DNA of 64,000 nucleotides from Valencia hispanica (GCA_963556495.2 OY747717.1:2277501-2341500), one strand, 5' to 3'. Shown: positions 44,451 to 55,974, counted from the stretch's first letter. The notes: generated by a model not told the origin, from the sequence alone. Program-made: numbers and translations.

Positions 44451-46320
44451 GAGATCCATCCATCCATTTTCTTCCGCTTTGGTCGGGTCGCGGGGGCAGC
44501 AGCCTAAGCAAAGAGACCCAGACTTCCCTCTCCCCAGCCACTTGTTCCAGCTCCTCGGGAGGAACCCCAAGGCGCTCCCAGGCCAGCCGAGAAACATAGT
44601 CCCTCCAGCGTGTCCTGGGCCTTCCCCTGGGCCTCCTCCCGGTGAGACGTGCCCGAACCACTTCACCAGGGAGGCGTCCAGGAGGCATCCTGACCAGATG
44701 CCCGAGCCACCTCAACTGACTCCTCTCGATGTGGAGAAGCAGCGGCTCTACTCTGAGCCCCCTCCGGATGACTGAGCTTCTCACCCTATCTCTAAGGGAG
44801 AGCCCAGACACTCTGCGGAGGAAACTCATTTCAGCCGCTTGTATCCGTGATCTCGTTCTTTCGGTCACCACCCAGAGTTCGTGACCATAGATGAGGGTAG
44901 GAACGTAGATCGACCGGTAAATCCAGAGATTCGCCTTTTGGCTCAGCTCTCTCTTCACCACGACAGACCGGTAGAGCGCCCGCATAACTGCAGATGCCCC
45001 ACCAATCCATCTATCGATCTCCCGCTCCATTTTTCCCTCATTCGTGAACAAGACCCCCAGATACTTAAACTCCTCCACTTGGGGAAGGACCCCATCCCCA
45101 ACCCGGAGGAGGCACCCCACCCTTTTCCGGCTCAAGACCATGGCCTCGGATTTGGAGGTGCTGATTCTCATCCCAGCTGCTTCACACTCGGCTGCGAACA
45201 GCTCCAGCGAAAGCTGTAGATCACGCTCCGATGAAGCCAACAGGACCACATCATCTGCAAAAAGCAAAGACCCGATCCTGAAGCCACCAAAACGGATCCC
45301 CTCAACGCCTTGGCTGCGCCTAGAGATCCTGTCCATAAAAGGCATGAACAGGATCGGTGACAAAGGGCAACCTTGGCGGAGTCCAACTCTCACTGGAAAC
45401 AAGCCCGACTTACTGCCGGCAATGCGAACCAAACTCTGGCACCGGTCGTACAGGGACCTAACAGCCCGTATCAAGGGGCCCGGTACCCCATACTCCCGGA
45501 GCACCCCCCACAGGGCCCCCCGACGGACACGGTCGAACGCCTTCTCCAAGTCCACAAAACACATGTAGACCGGTTGGGCGAACTCCCACGCACCCTCCAG
45601 GACCCTGCTGAGGGAGTAGAGCTGGTCCAGTGTTCCACGGCCAGGACGAAAACCGCATTGTTCCTTCTGGATCCGAGCTTCGACTATCCGTCGGACCCTC
45701 CTCTCCAGAACCCCTGAATAGACCTTACCAGGGAGGCTCAGAAGTGTGATCCCCCTGTAGTTGGAACACACCCTGTGGTCCCCCTTTTTAAACTGGGGGA
45801 CCACCACCCCGGTCTGCCAATCCAAGGGAACTGCCCCCGATGTCCACGCAATATTGCAGAGCCGCGTTAACCAACACAGCCCCACAACATCCAGAGCCTT
45901 GAGGAACTCCGGTCGAATCTCATCCACCCCCGGAGCTCTGCCACCGAGGAGCTTTTTAACGACCTTGGTGACCTCAGCACCAGAGATTGGAGAGCCCGAC
46001 CCCAAGTCCCCAAACCCTGCTTCCAGATTGGAAGGCGTGCAGGGGGGATTGAGGAGGTCTTCGAAGTATTCCATCCACCGACCCAAAACGTCCCGCGTCG
46101 AGGTCAGCAGCACACCATCCCCACTGTAAACAGTGTTGGTGGCAGACCACTTCCCCCCCTGAGACGCCGGATGGTGGACCAGAATCGCTTCAAAGCCGTA
46201 CGGAAGTCGTTTTCCATGGTCTCTCCAAACTCCTCCCACGCCCGAGTTTTTGCCTCAGCAACCATCCGAGCCGCATCCCGCTTGGCCTGTCGGTACCTAT
46301 CAGCTGCTTCAGGGGCACAC
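44440..46320 (-). pseudogene. Rex3 reverse transcriptase, nearly intact, endonuclease missing
   Basis: One frame is open from about 46150 to the tail. It shows GVVVPQFKKGDHRVCSNYRG, motif A FVDLEKAFDRV, motif B VGLRQGCPLSPILF and motif C LLFADDVVLLAS; counted from the ATG at 46239 these sit near residues 145-164, 228-238, 285-298 and 325-336. The C-terminal end has the RTE-type LRRVSGLSLRDRVRSS, RWLGHLVRMPPGRLP and RTRWRDYVSRLAWERLG blocks. The segment before about 46140 (PEAADRYRQAKRDAARMVAE) is in another frame, so a frameshift separates them. The N-terminal endonuclease is gone with the 5' truncation. Confidence 0.9.
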
Positions 46321-46322
46321 CA
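44451..46322 (-). mobile_element. Rex3 (RTE-clade LINE), 5'-truncated
   Basis: 1.9-kb minus-strand copy ending in GGAT repeats (44451-44466). Two segments, CGGTGACAAAGGGCAACCTT (45355) and ACCACCACCCCGGTCTGCCA (45800), match the sites of widely used Rex3 PCR primers as I recall them, which supports the name Rex3. The 5' truncation lies near 46322, after the coding segment CAPEAADRYRQAKRDAARM. Shares its last 400 bp with the copy at 926-1327. Confidence 0.93.
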
Positions 46323-48905
46323 GAAAATCTGGTATCCTGACAGTGGAGAATGATATATCTGACACCACATCCTTTTTACAGGCATCTGTGCATACGGTTC
46401 ATGCATGAAGCAGCGACACGGCATTTTTTAGAACATCTTGCAATAAACAGAGTGTACGAGTTAATCAGTCACCTGTTGATTTTTTGAATTCAAGCCCAAA
46501 GTTTGAATGATACCCTGAGGGTGTTTGCAGCGGACTGTGAGTCTTTATTAAACTTTGTAACATCGGCTTTTGCAAAGAATGCTGCAGCAACCACGTAGAA
46601 AACACACCATGACTGTAGCCTATAGTGGAATAGAGTGATTTAACTACCAGTTCGGATACGGATTATATGGAAACTGTGCTGGGAGCCCAAGTGGATGTTG
46701 GGTCTGCGCTGGTGAGAAATTCTGCATTAGGTTTTTAAAGTGGTGGGGGACAAAACTGCAAATCCTAAATAGTTTTGGGGACATGTCCCCGGTTTAAAAA
46801 AAAACTTGTTGCATAAAGGAAAGTTTTTTTTCAATAGCCTATTTTACAGTTGACGTCACAATTTAGCCACAAGTGCTGCTGGGTGCTAATGTTAGGCAAA
46901 CAAACTACATTTACCAATTGAGAAAACACACGCAGAGAGTGCTTGAACGTCGATGTGAAGGCAGAAATGATCTGTGATCATTCTTCCAGATGATCAAATA
47001 TAAAACGAAGGATGTTGTTTTGATGGAGAAAGACGCACCAGGGGCTTTTTTTTCATGGCGACCCTGCTAATTACCGATTGCCAGAACTGAATCCCCGGTG
47101 TTCTGACGGAACATCATACCCATCAGAACGGCATACCTTTGAGTAATGCACATGCGCAGCAGTGAAAGTTGTGGAATTGCGCATGAGTTAAAATCAAACC
47201 GTAATTTCAGCATACCTAAGGTGTATTATCACATATTATATACACATTTTCTAACTGCATGCCATAAAGAATCACAAGAAATGTTAATAGAAGTTTTCCA
47301 TATAGTATTTTTAGCAAGTGGAGTCGTAAAATTGTGTAATGTCGTGTTAAATTGTTAAATCGGGTGAATTAGGGCCACTGTAAATAAAAAATTTAATAAA
47401 AAAAGAAATGGAGTAAATTTCTGTCAAAAGATTTTGACATTAATTTCACACATTTTCAAGAAAAAACTCGGGAATACTCTGATGTTAAAAAGTCGTACTT
47501 TTTATATTTAAACTAAGAGATTTTCTGAAATTGTAAGGTCAGAAAAAAAATGACAAAAACACTTTGAGATTTTAAAGCAGTTTTCTCCGACAAAAAATGC
47601 CAGTCCTATAAGATTTAAATGTTAAATTTACGAGATGCGCGTCTGGATAATTTCAAAGACATAAGAGGTTCTTGCGGCTCTTTTTTGGGATCAGAACGAC
47701 TTCTCCCGGGTTCAGACTCACCATGATCGAGTCGAGAAAACATCTTACTCCTTACATAAACTGTATTTTCTATTAAACAAGTGGCTATCAAAACAGCACA
47801 CCATTTTATAAACTGTATTTTGTGTTAAGCAAAGACCTATCAAAACGGTCCACCCAGACTCCGTCGCAAACACAGGTATGCTGTTTCCGTAAAGTAGGCT
47901 AAACTGACAGACGACGCCATAAAAATAAACTTCTGGTACGCTATTCTGACAGGGTAGGCCACATCGACAGAACAGCGGCTCGAATGTCGCGGTCAAAGTA
48001 AAAATGTGTCACTATGAGAGGCTAATGAAAAGATGTAGAGATGTATTGGAATAATAATACAGATTTATCCTGGAGTGGATGGTGGTAAATGGTATAAAGT
48101 GAAAAATAAAAAAAGGTATTTTCTCAAAATGTATGATTTGTTTCTCATAACTTTCTCCGACATCCGATCGTAGTATCTAGAGTCTGATTTGAACAACCCT
48201 CAAACGCAGCGCTTAGTTCGTTCCCGTTTGAACATCTGTAGGAGACGAAACTACAACTTTTGTGACGATTGGAACGACTCGGACCCATAGGCTTGTGTGG
48301 GGCTAGTTCCCAGAATTCATTGCGACGATGCGTCGCGATCAATTTTTAGCTACTGTGAAAGGCGCTATTATACGATGACATGTCAGCTATCAGTAAAGAG
48401 CCTTGTGCTGGTTTCTATTAAAACAGGTTGTTTAAAGTTTTTACAGAAAATAGTTCAGTGTTTAATGTCATTATCTTACAAAAATCTTGTATATTCTGTT
48501 TACAGATTTACCCGATTGCAGATCTTCATCTGGCGTTTAAGCAATGTTGTCAATGATGTGTCATCTTACTTTTTCGGAGAATAAAAAGAATTTCAGCTCC
48601 CTTTGGTCAACGGTCTGTCGGGGGGGGGGGGGGGGGTAAGACGTGATGTTCAGGAGAAACATCTACTGTAGATGTTGTTATACGCCTGGTGGTTCTTCAT
48701 CATCTGTCTGGAAGAACTGGACTGAAACCGGTTGGAAAAGCAGCCAGAGGAGCTGTGCACATCCACTCCCCTGCAGACTGTTATTAATAGTTATTCATTT
48801 AAAAAATTAATATTCAGAACACAATAAACATGTTTTAGTTGCCTTCAGGTTAACATCCTGTTTGATGGTGAAATCTCCTGATCCCGCCTCCCTGATGTGT
48901 TCTAG
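46323..48905. other. neogenin intron, no gene seen
   Basis: AT-rich, no repeat boundary found. A poly-G run (48619-48636) is present. Direct repeats ACTGTATTTT.T.TTAA...ATCAAAACGG.. at 47760 and 47810 are local. Confidence 0.45.
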
Positions 48906-49062
48906 AGTCTCCCATTGGTCAGATGCGTCCTCCTCACGGCAGCGTCACGCCTCAGAAGAACAGCTACCTCCTGGTCATCATCCTGGTCTCCGTGGGGGCC
49001 ATCAGCGTGGTGGTCGTCATGGCACTCGTCTGCATCCACCGCTCTTCTTCCCAGCAAAGAAA
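48906..49062 (+). CDS. neo1: neogenin exon: transmembrane segment
   Basis: A 157-nt exon following a TTCTAG acceptor (ends 48905) and ending before GTAAGA. It reads [19 protein letters not shown], then a run of about 24 hydrophobic residues ([20 protein letters not shown]...) and a basic stop-transfer stretch (HRSSSQQRK). This is the single membrane-spanning helix of the receptor; the N-terminal side is extracellular. The motif [16 protein letters not shown] is typical of neogenin. It enters in phase 1 and leaves in phase 2 (two bases AA of a Lys codon), matching the first base of the next exon. Confidence 0.95.
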
Positions 49063-49251
49063 GTAAGACTTCTCTCTGAGATCACACGGTTGCTCCGTCA
49101 GTTGTTCTGGATGGCTTAATTTATGGGATGTGGCTTCATCAGGCTACATCATTTCTGGTCACTGTTACTCTTCAGCCCCAGGAGGGGTACCGATACCGAT
49201 GTTGATGCCCACATATCGTGCACATATAGTTTTAAATGTCATTTTGTTTAC

Positions 49252-49252
49252 C

Positions 49253-49332
<80 letters not shown>
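49252..49332. repeat. (TAGA)n microsatellite
   Basis: About 20 uninterrupted units of a GATA/TAGA tetranucleotide, in the short intron between the transmembrane and tail exons. Confidence 0.97.
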
Positions 49333-49333
<1 letters not shown>

Positions 49334-49351
49334 GGCTTCATTAAATAAAAG

Positions 49352-49432
49352 GAAGGAAGTTCTAGAAGGAATCCCTCAAGGCTTGTTTTTAGGCCCTGTT
49401 TTATTTTCCATTTTTTATCAGTAACGTTCATG
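49352..49432 (+). mobile_element. tiny reverse-transcriptase relic
   Basis: One frame reads VLEGIPQGLFLGPVLFSIF, the G-x-PQG-x-x-LGP-LF block of LINE reverse transcriptases, followed by a stop. It is wedged between two microsatellites. Probably L2-like or CR1-like; too short to place. Confidence 0.6.
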
Positions 49433-49440
49433 CAGCTTGG

Positions 49441-49442
<2 letters not shown>

Positions 49443-49499
<57 letters not shown>

Positions 49500-49500
49500 T
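49443..49500. repeat. (TA)n microsatellite
   Basis: About 25 TA units with a few changes at the right end. Confidence 0.95.
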
Positions 49501-49775
49501 TTGGTGATCGCAGAAAAAAATGGACAGAGCCGGCGAAAAATCCCTGTCAAGGGTCCCCACTCATGTGCGAGCGCAAAATGGAAAAACCCCCATGGGGGAA
49601 GGGTGGTTCCTATAACTAAACCCGAGGTGGGTAGTTCTCAGAACTGCGTTCCTAGAACTGTTACGTCCGAATGTGACTATTGTTTCCAAACCCCTCTGCG
49701 TTGAGGGAGGATGCAGCTGAGCATGGAGAGGTCCTGCTCCAGCTCACGCTGACCCGTTCTGCTCCCTGCTTCCAG

Positions 49776-49999
49776 AAAGAGGGCGAGCCACAGCGCCGGG
49801 AAGCGGAAAGGCAGCCAGAAGGAGCTGCGTCCTCCGGACCTGTGGATCCACCATGAGGAGATGGAGATGAAGAACATGGAGAAGGCTCCCAGCAGCGCCC
49901 CGTCCAGGCGCGACTCGCCCATCCAGTCCTGCCAGGACCTCCCCCAGGTGGCTCACAGCCAATCAGAGAGCCAGATGGGCAGCAAGAGCAGTCACTCAG
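49776..49999 (+). CDS. neo1: neogenin exon: proximal cytoplasmic tail (P1 region)
   Basis: A 224-nt exon with a CCAG acceptor (ends 49775) and a GT donor (50000). It encodes [16 protein letters not shown], then [39 protein letters not shown] and [12 protein letters not shown]. The PPDLWIHHE block is the conserved cytoplasmic P1 region shared with [14 protein letters not shown] and the SHSQSE.Q.GSKS run are neogenin-like. The basic start directly follows the membrane helix of the preceding exon only 0.7 kb upstream. It enters in phase 2 and leaves in phase 1. Confidence 0.95.
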
Positions 50000-50194
50000 G
50001 TACAAGACAGATCACTATTTGTTCATCATTGACTTTAACGTTCCCAGTTGAGGTTTGGAGTAATCTCGCTTCACGTTTTCCTTCCTCTGATGGATCAGAA
50101 CATCACAAACGTTTTAAATGCTGAGTTTCTCCTGCCTATTAAATCAATGTTTCAGTCTATTCCATATATTGGAATAAACAAAACATTACTACAT

Positions 50195-51152
50195 CACTCG
50201 CAACTGGTCCATCATCACATTACACCTGTTCTCCTTATGGCACGTTCACGCCGGTCAGCGCGTCCAGGCGTCAAATGGCTCAAACGGACGAAAGTCGACG
50301 CTTTAAAATTAAAACCCAGCTGCTTGCACACTTTGTCGGCGCGTCGGGGCATCAGCGCATTACGTCAGCGTGCGGGCGTGGATTTGTCTGTTGCTAGTTG
50401 TTTACAACATGGCGGATCATGTCGAGTGGCTTGGGTTTATTTAAATAATGAAGCCACACAAGCCAGACGTCGTCTAAACACATAAAGTTAAAAGAAAAAT
50501 ACTTAACTGCTTACCTGGCACTAGAATATCCTCCGATATCTTCCTCCAAATAAGATCCGATCTCTTTCTGTCTTTGTAAGAAGACGGCTCATACAATTCA
50601 CGAACATTACACACAGCGACGGTTAGTTGATCCTCCATCTTGAATGAAAAACCTGCCGATCCACCCATGGAAGGAGTAACTACGTCAGTACAAAGATTCG
50701 CTCTGATTGGTTGATGCCCCGCGTTTGCTGCCCAAAAGTTCAGTTTTCCCAACTTCACGCTCTTCACTGCTCCGACGATCCGTCAGCGCATCCGGGCAGC
50801 AGCCGCGCCGATGCGCGTGACTTGCTGCAGGGCAGCTTGGCGCCCACTAGATGTGTAGATACCATAGAATGTGTCATTACACTGACTTCCAGTGGAATAC
50901 AGAGTTCGTTTTAAACTTTAAACAATTTTTACAATCATATTTTTAAAACAGCCATTTTCAAATCTTTGTCCAAGACCTGTTATTTCTCCCTGGCTTTTAA
51001 AATTTAGTTTTCTGCTCTTGTGCTACCTGCTCTTTAATGCTCTTGTGTCTTTTTTAAAATTTTTATTTGCTGTATCTTTTCCCTTACTGTTGAAGCACTT
51101 TGGTTACCCGTATAGGTGTGTGTAAAGTGCTGTACAATTAAAAGTGGTATGG
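50195..51152 (+). mobile_element. L2-type LINE 3' fragment split by a MITE
   Basis: Left piece encodes HHHITPVLL; after the MITE the DNA continues as CACTGACTTCCAGTGGAATA (the HWLPVEYR region) and a 3' UTR ending AAAGTGGTATGGTAT, the same tail type as 53672-54268 on the other strand. Heavily decayed. Confidence 0.65.
50238..50876. mobile_element. PIF/Harbinger-like MITE (copy 2)
   Basis: 639 bp between TTA (50235-50237) and TTA (50877-50879). Left end TGGCACGTTCACGCC; interior GTTAGTTGATCCTCCATCTT and TCCGATATCTTCCTCCAAAT are the inverse of copy 1 at 9565-10068. The right inverted repeat is lost, but the host L2 sequence resumes exactly at the second TTA. Confidence 0.75.
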
Positions 51153-51918
51153 TATTTGTTCTTAGAGCACCACATGGTTTGGCTCCGTCTTACTTATGTG
51201 AGATTATAAATCCTTATTAACCCAGCAGGGCCTTGCCCTCTGCTCGGCATCGTTTGCTGCAGGTCCCACGGATAAAATCATCAGCAATAGCCAGTCCAAA
51301 ATCGTGGAACTCACTAATTTGCCTTTGTTTAGATTCAAACTTTAGACATATTTATTCTGGATGGTTTTTGGCTCCTGAAGGCTTGATACTCTTTTATTAT
51401 TTAGTTTTTGTTCTTCTGTGTATTTGGTTTTATTAGGATTTTATTTGACTATTTATGCAATCCATTCCAAAGGGTATATCTGTTTACGTTAGTTTGCATT
51501 TACAATATGCAGCACTTTGGGCCAACATTGGTTGGAAAAATTGTGCTATATATAGTGGGGGTAAAAAAGTATTTAGACAGCCACCAATTGTGCAAGTTCT
51601 CCCACTAAAAAAAGATGAGAGAGGCCTGTAATTTTAATCGTAGGTACACGTCAACTATGAAGGACAAAATGAGAAAAAAAGAAATCCAGAAAATCACATG
51701 GTGTGATTTTCAAAGAATTTATTTGCAAATTATAGTTGAATATAAGTATTTGTTCACCTACAAACAAGCCAGCTTTCTGTCTCTCACAAGCCTGTAACTT
51801 CTTCTGAAAAAGGCTCCTCTGTCCTCCACTCGTTACCTGTATGGCACCCCTTTGAACTCGTTATCAGTATAAAAGACACCTGTCCACAGCTTCAAACAGT
51901 CACTCTCCAAACTCCACT

Positions 51919-53300
51919 ATGGCCAAGACCAGAGAGCTGTCAAAGGACACCAGAAACCAAATTGTAGACCTGCACCAGGCTGGGAAGACTGAATCTGCAA
52001 TAGATAAGCAGCTTGGTGTGAAGAAATCAACTGTAGGAGCAAATATTATTAAATGGAAGGCATACAAGACCACTGATGATCTCCCTCGATCTGGGGCTCC
52101 ATGTAAGATCTCACCCTGTGGGGTCGAAACGATCACAATAACAGTAAGCAAAGATCCCAGAACCACAAGGGGGGGACCTAGTGAATGAGCTGCAGAGAGC
52201 TGGGAGCAAAGTAACAAAGGCTACCATCAGTAACACACTACGCTGCCAGGGACTCACATCCTGCAGCGCTCCAAAGGTCCCCCTGCTTAAGCCAGTACAT
52301 GTCCAGGCCCGTCTGAAGTTTGCTAGAGAGCATCTGGATGATCTAAAAGAGGATTGGGAGAATGTCATATGGTCAGATGAAACCAAAATAGAACTTTTTG
52401 GTAATATAGAACGACCCTGATTATAAGACCACCCCCCTCTTTCTAAGACTAATCTTCAGAAAATGACATAATGTACCTTTAGAAGGAACTACAGTTCATT
52501 GAATGTTTGAGGACAATATCATAGTATCAAATGCACATTCATTTAATCATATATTAAATTATATTCCTTACTACATCAATTATGACATAATTACTTTAAC
52601 ATGTCAGCCACTCTTTGACAAAAGACGCAGACATTTTAATGTTAACACGGTTTTATTCTTCCAACATGGAGAAAGTAAAGGGATCACAGATACACTTAAC
52701 TAATGGTGCAAAACAACATATAGGGTTCCACAAAGCAGCATGGGAAATATGCAAATACGCTGCTCCAAGAGAGCCAATCACTGACTTTACAGAAAGCTGC
52801 CGCCCTCTGCTGTTGCGGTCGTGTAACGACGCCAGACAACTATCAGGATGTGTCAATCGTTAGACCCCGATTATAAGACATTTTTACATTACTTTCAATG
52901 ATAAAAAACCTCGTCCTATATTCGGGCCAATACGGTACTTGTCGTGTTTGGAGAAGAAAGGATGCTGAGTTGCATCCAAAGAACACCATACCTACTGTGA
53001 AGCATGGGGGTGGAAGCATCATGCTTTGGGGCTGTGTATCTGCAAAGGGACCAGGACGACTGATCTGTGTAAAGGAAAGAATGAATGGGGCCATGTATGG
53101 TGAGATGCAGAGTGAAAAGCTTCCATCAGCATTGAAGATGAAACGTGGCTGGATCTTCCAGCATGACAATGATCCCAAACACGTCGCCTAGGCAACGAAG
53201 GAGTGGCTACGTAAAAAGCATTTCAAGGTCGTGAAGGGAGATGTAAGTCCATGTCGCTTAGCAACAGTCCAAAAACATCCCAGCTCTAGAGAAGATCTGC
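51919..53300 (+). pseudogene. Tc1 transposase, split and frameshifted
   Basis: 51919 onward: [20 protein letters not shown] with the first helix-turn-helix ([19 protein letters not shown]). A frameshift near 52175 leads to [20 protein letters not shown] and to the first catalytic Asp in VIWSDETKIELFG. A 536-bp MITE follows; the frame resumes with [39 protein letters not shown] and the second Asp in [11 protein letters not shown], then a stop. The block with the third catalytic acid (normally [11 protein letters not shown]) is replaced by unrelated sequence. Cut-and-paste DDE enzyme of the nucleus by family; inactive here. Confidence 0.88.
52402..52937. mobile_element. MITE nested in Tc1 transposase
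   Basis: Left ACCCTGATTATAAGACC, right (other strand) GCCCGAATATAGGACG; ends TA...TA. The Tc1 reading resumes directly after it. Also repeats CCCCGATTATAAGAC internally near the right end. Confidence 0.75.
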
Positions 53301-53671
53301 ATGGAGGAATGGGCCAAAATACCAGCTACAGTGTGTGAGAACCTGGTGGAGACCTACAGGTGACCTTTGACCTCTGTCACTGCCAACAAAGGTTATATAA
53401 CAAAGTATTGAGATGAATTTTTGTTATTGACTAAATACTTATTTTCCACCATAATTTGCTAAATCAGACCATATGATGTTTTAGATTTTTCTTTTTCTCA
53501 TTTTGTCTCTCATAGTTGAGGTTTACCTATGATGAAAATCACAGGCTTCTCTCATCTTTTTAAGGGGGAGAACTTGCACAATTGGTGGCTGACTAAGTAC
53601 TTTTTTACCCGACTGTAAATAAAGATTGATCGAGTCTAAAGACCAAATCATGTCCGACGCTGCAGAAATAC

Positions 53672-54268
53672 CATACCAACTTTATTTGTATAGCACATTA
53701 ACAAGAGCACGGGAGCTGACCAAGGTGCTGAACAGAGCAGTTAAAAACAACGATACAAAACAAGCATAAAATCATAAAATACAAGAATTAAATAAAAAGA
53801 CTAAGCAGCAGTAAAAGCAAGGGAAAATAAGAAAGTTTTAAAACGAGATTTAAAGACAATGAGTGAAGGAGACTGTCTCAGGGAGAGGGGAATGTGATTC
53901 CAGAGGGACGGGCCGCAGAACGAGAAGACACGCTGTCCCAGACTTTTATAGCGAGCATTCGGTATCGATAGTATCAACTGGTCGGCTGACCGATAAATAT
54001 GGTAGAAGCAACTCGCAGAGGTATGCAGGTACCAGTCCATGAAGTGACTTAAAAACCAATGCAGAATCTTAAATTCAATTCTGAACCGGGTAGGAAGCCA
54101 GTGAAGGTCTGCCAGAACTGGTGTGTTGTGTTCCCTTCGCCTAGCACCAGTAAGAAATCGTGCAGCCACATTCTGCACTAATTAAAGTCGTGAGATGGTG
54201 GTCGAGTTTATACCATAGAGTACAGAATTTGCAAAGTCTAGGCGAGAAGTGACAAAGGCGTGGATAAG
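53672..54268 (-). mobile_element. L2-type LINE, 5'-truncated
   Basis: Minus strand encodes FVTSRLDFANSVLYGINSTT, then LVQNVAARFLTGARRREHNT, VLADLHWLPTRFRIEFKIL and GQRVFSFCGPSLWNHIPLSL, SLIVFKSRFKTFLFSLAF to a stop near 53801. The UTR ends in TAAAGTTGGTATGGTAT. It lies 110 bp before the neogenin exon at 54378. Confidence 0.9.
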
Positions 54269-54377
54269 TGAAAATGTTTATTGGGAGCTTTTCCTGGTGG
54301 GAAAAACGAGAAGCAGAGCTCCCTTTGGAGTCTGGTGAATCTGAGCATGAGAAACGATAACTGAGATGTCCTCCCAG

Positions 54378-54494
54378 GAGCCGACGCCGACGAGGCGTCC
54401 AGCGGTATCTCCACCCTGGATCGCTCCATCACCGCCAGGAGGGGGACGAGAGGAAAGATGATGATCCCCATGGACCTGCAGCCGAGCAACACAC
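54378..54494 (+). CDS. neo1: neogenin exon: middle cytoplasmic tail
   Basis: A 117-nt exon after CCTCCCAG (ends 54377), ending before GTAAGT. It reads GADADEASSGISTLDRSITA, RRGTRGKMMIPMDLQPSN and matches the neogenin/DCC tail pattern S.STL-R-(S)-ARR...K(L/M)MIP-D-Q. Both ends are phase 1. No further tail exons with P2 or P3 motifs were seen before the right end of the window, apart from a possible exon start at 63989. Confidence 0.93.
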
Positions 54495-54843
54495 GTAAGT
54501 TACACCTCTGTGTGTGTTTGTGTTTGCATATCCAGGCCGTGAACTGAGAAGTTTGAGCCATTTTCCCTCTTATTTTCCTTTGTCAGAGTGGGATGGGAAA
54601 ACTGTGTTAGTTCTTCCTTGTTCTGAAAACGTAACGATGCTGCCGTTGAACCCGAACCGAAGCTGGGACGGGTTCCTGACGAACACTGAGAGTCATGTTG
54701 GATTTTTAGGAAGGAAGGAAGGAACATATAGTGTTTTTCCACTAGTACCTACTCAGCCCGACTCGGCCCTGGTTCCATTGTTTTTCCGCTGGCAGAAGTC
54801 GAGTAGAGTCGGGCCAAGCCGATCCCGTTTTTAGTACCAACTT

Positions 54844-55230
54844 GTTGGGCTGGGTATTGTTAGGAATTTCACAATTCGATTTCGATTCTTGAGGCCTCGA
54901 TTCGATTTCGATTCAATACGATATTGATTTATTAGCTTCAATATCAAATCAATAATAAGTAAATACACAAATAATTAAGTACCTGAGTGTGTTTTTAAAT
55001 AAATGAGCCAAACGTCGGCTTTCAACCTTGGTGGTGCAGGCTTGAACGGAGTGCAGCTGCTGTCCGCCATCTTGCTGTTTTGGTAATGCGCGTGTTGTAC
55101 AACGCTGAACGCTCTCACTAGAATGTTGCCCACAGCGCCGCCACTGGCTGATAGGATTTGATGAATCAATGTTGAATTGAGAAACAAATAATTGCAATAC
55201 ATTGCTGAATCGATATTTTTACCCAGCCCT
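54844..55230. mobile_element. hAT-like MITE nested in 54731-55967
   Basis: GGGCTGGGTATTG at the left, TTTTTACCCAGCCCT at the right; flanks ACCAACTT (54836-54843) and ACCAGCTT (55231-55238) match at 7 of 8 bases. Interior has ATTCGATTTCGATT words. Confidence 0.85.
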
Positions 55231-55498
55231 ACCAGCTTGGCTGCGGTTCCATCAGGGCCAAGCAGGGACTGAAAAGCGACATGAGACGGCTGTCGGTCAC
55301 TGATTGGCTAGAGGGTGGAGTCACTGGTTGCGTAGGATGACCCCTTTTTAACAACGTGCAGAGCCGCCATTTTTAAAACTCTCTCTACACACTCTGCTTC
55401 CCGCACTCTTTTGTATTTCTCCGCTGTGTTTTCCCTTGCAGCACGCAGCTTTTTCAGGCTGTTTAGTCTTCGATGACTGACATAAAGCCACAGGCTGC

Positions 55499-55773
55499 GC
55501 ACTACAAAAAAACAGCACTGCTTGCAATGAGCCAAATATTCTTAAAAAGGGTCAAATTTTCTTGTTTTGAGCAAAAAAAATCAGCCAATGAGGTAAGCAA
55601 AAGTTGCTTGGGTAGAATTCCTAAAACTGGCAAAGAAATCTTAGAATAAGCTTAATTTTCTTGTACACAACTTGCTTGTTAAGAATTTTTTTTTATCTTT
55701 AGACAAAAAATAAGAAAACATTTCCAGAAACAAGACTTTTTGAGTTTCTTTCAAATCCTTTTTTTGCAGAGTG
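55499..55773. mobile_element. MITE nested in 54731-55967
   Basis: Starts CACTACAAAAAAACAGCACT and ends CTTTTTTTGCAGAGTG; the host element's sequence continues on both sides. AAGACTTTTTGAGTTTC near the right is typical of this kind of palindromic fish element. Confidence 0.55.
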
Positions 55774-55974
55774 AGCAGAAGGTCAAAAAACGGCGGACGC
55801 CATTGTTGCGTTGAAATGCTTTCCCGCTACGTTCTGTTCGTTTTTATTGCATTGCGCAGCTACGCCCTCTGGGGCCGCCCACCATATGACGCACCCACCC
55901 ACTTGAAATGGTCCCGTCTTGCAATGGAAAAGCAACCCGGGCCGAGTAGGTACTAGTGGAAAAACACCATCATA

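Larger units (their letters stand above)
51553..53615 (+). mobile_element. Tc1-like transposon with long inverted repeats
   Basis: TA target duplications (51551-51552, 53616-53617). The inverted repeats extend about 190 bp: left GGGGGTAAAAAAGTATTTAG, right (other strand) CGGGTAAAAAAGTACTTAG, both followed by CAGCCACCAATTGTGCAAGT. Transposase is broken and hosts another MITE (52402-52937). Confidence 0.93.
51153..53640 (+). mobile_element. second L2-type fragment, interrupted by Tc1
   Basis: 51153-51552 encodes decayed L2 C-terminus (APHGLAPSYLCEI, SARHRLLQVPRIKSSAI, SPKSWNSL) and UTR ending GTGCTATATA; after the Tc1 (51553-53615) the tail AAATAAAGATTGATCGA follows. Bridging the Tc1 gives the typical L2 tail. 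Confidence 0.75.
54731..55967. mobile_element. inverted-repeat element hosting two MITEs
   Basis: Left GTGTTTTTCCACTAGTACCT, right (other strand) GTGTTTTTCCACTAGTACCT: 20-bp perfect ends, continuing imperfectly (ACTC.GCCC). No transposase. Two other elements are nested inside. Confidence 0.88.

Noticed and set aside
12810..54494. Assigning the host gene to DCC
   Set aside because: The linker (WPSDTNPIDRS), the GSVTPQKNS block and the [10 protein letters not shown] tail fit neogenin; DCC differs at these places as far as I recall.
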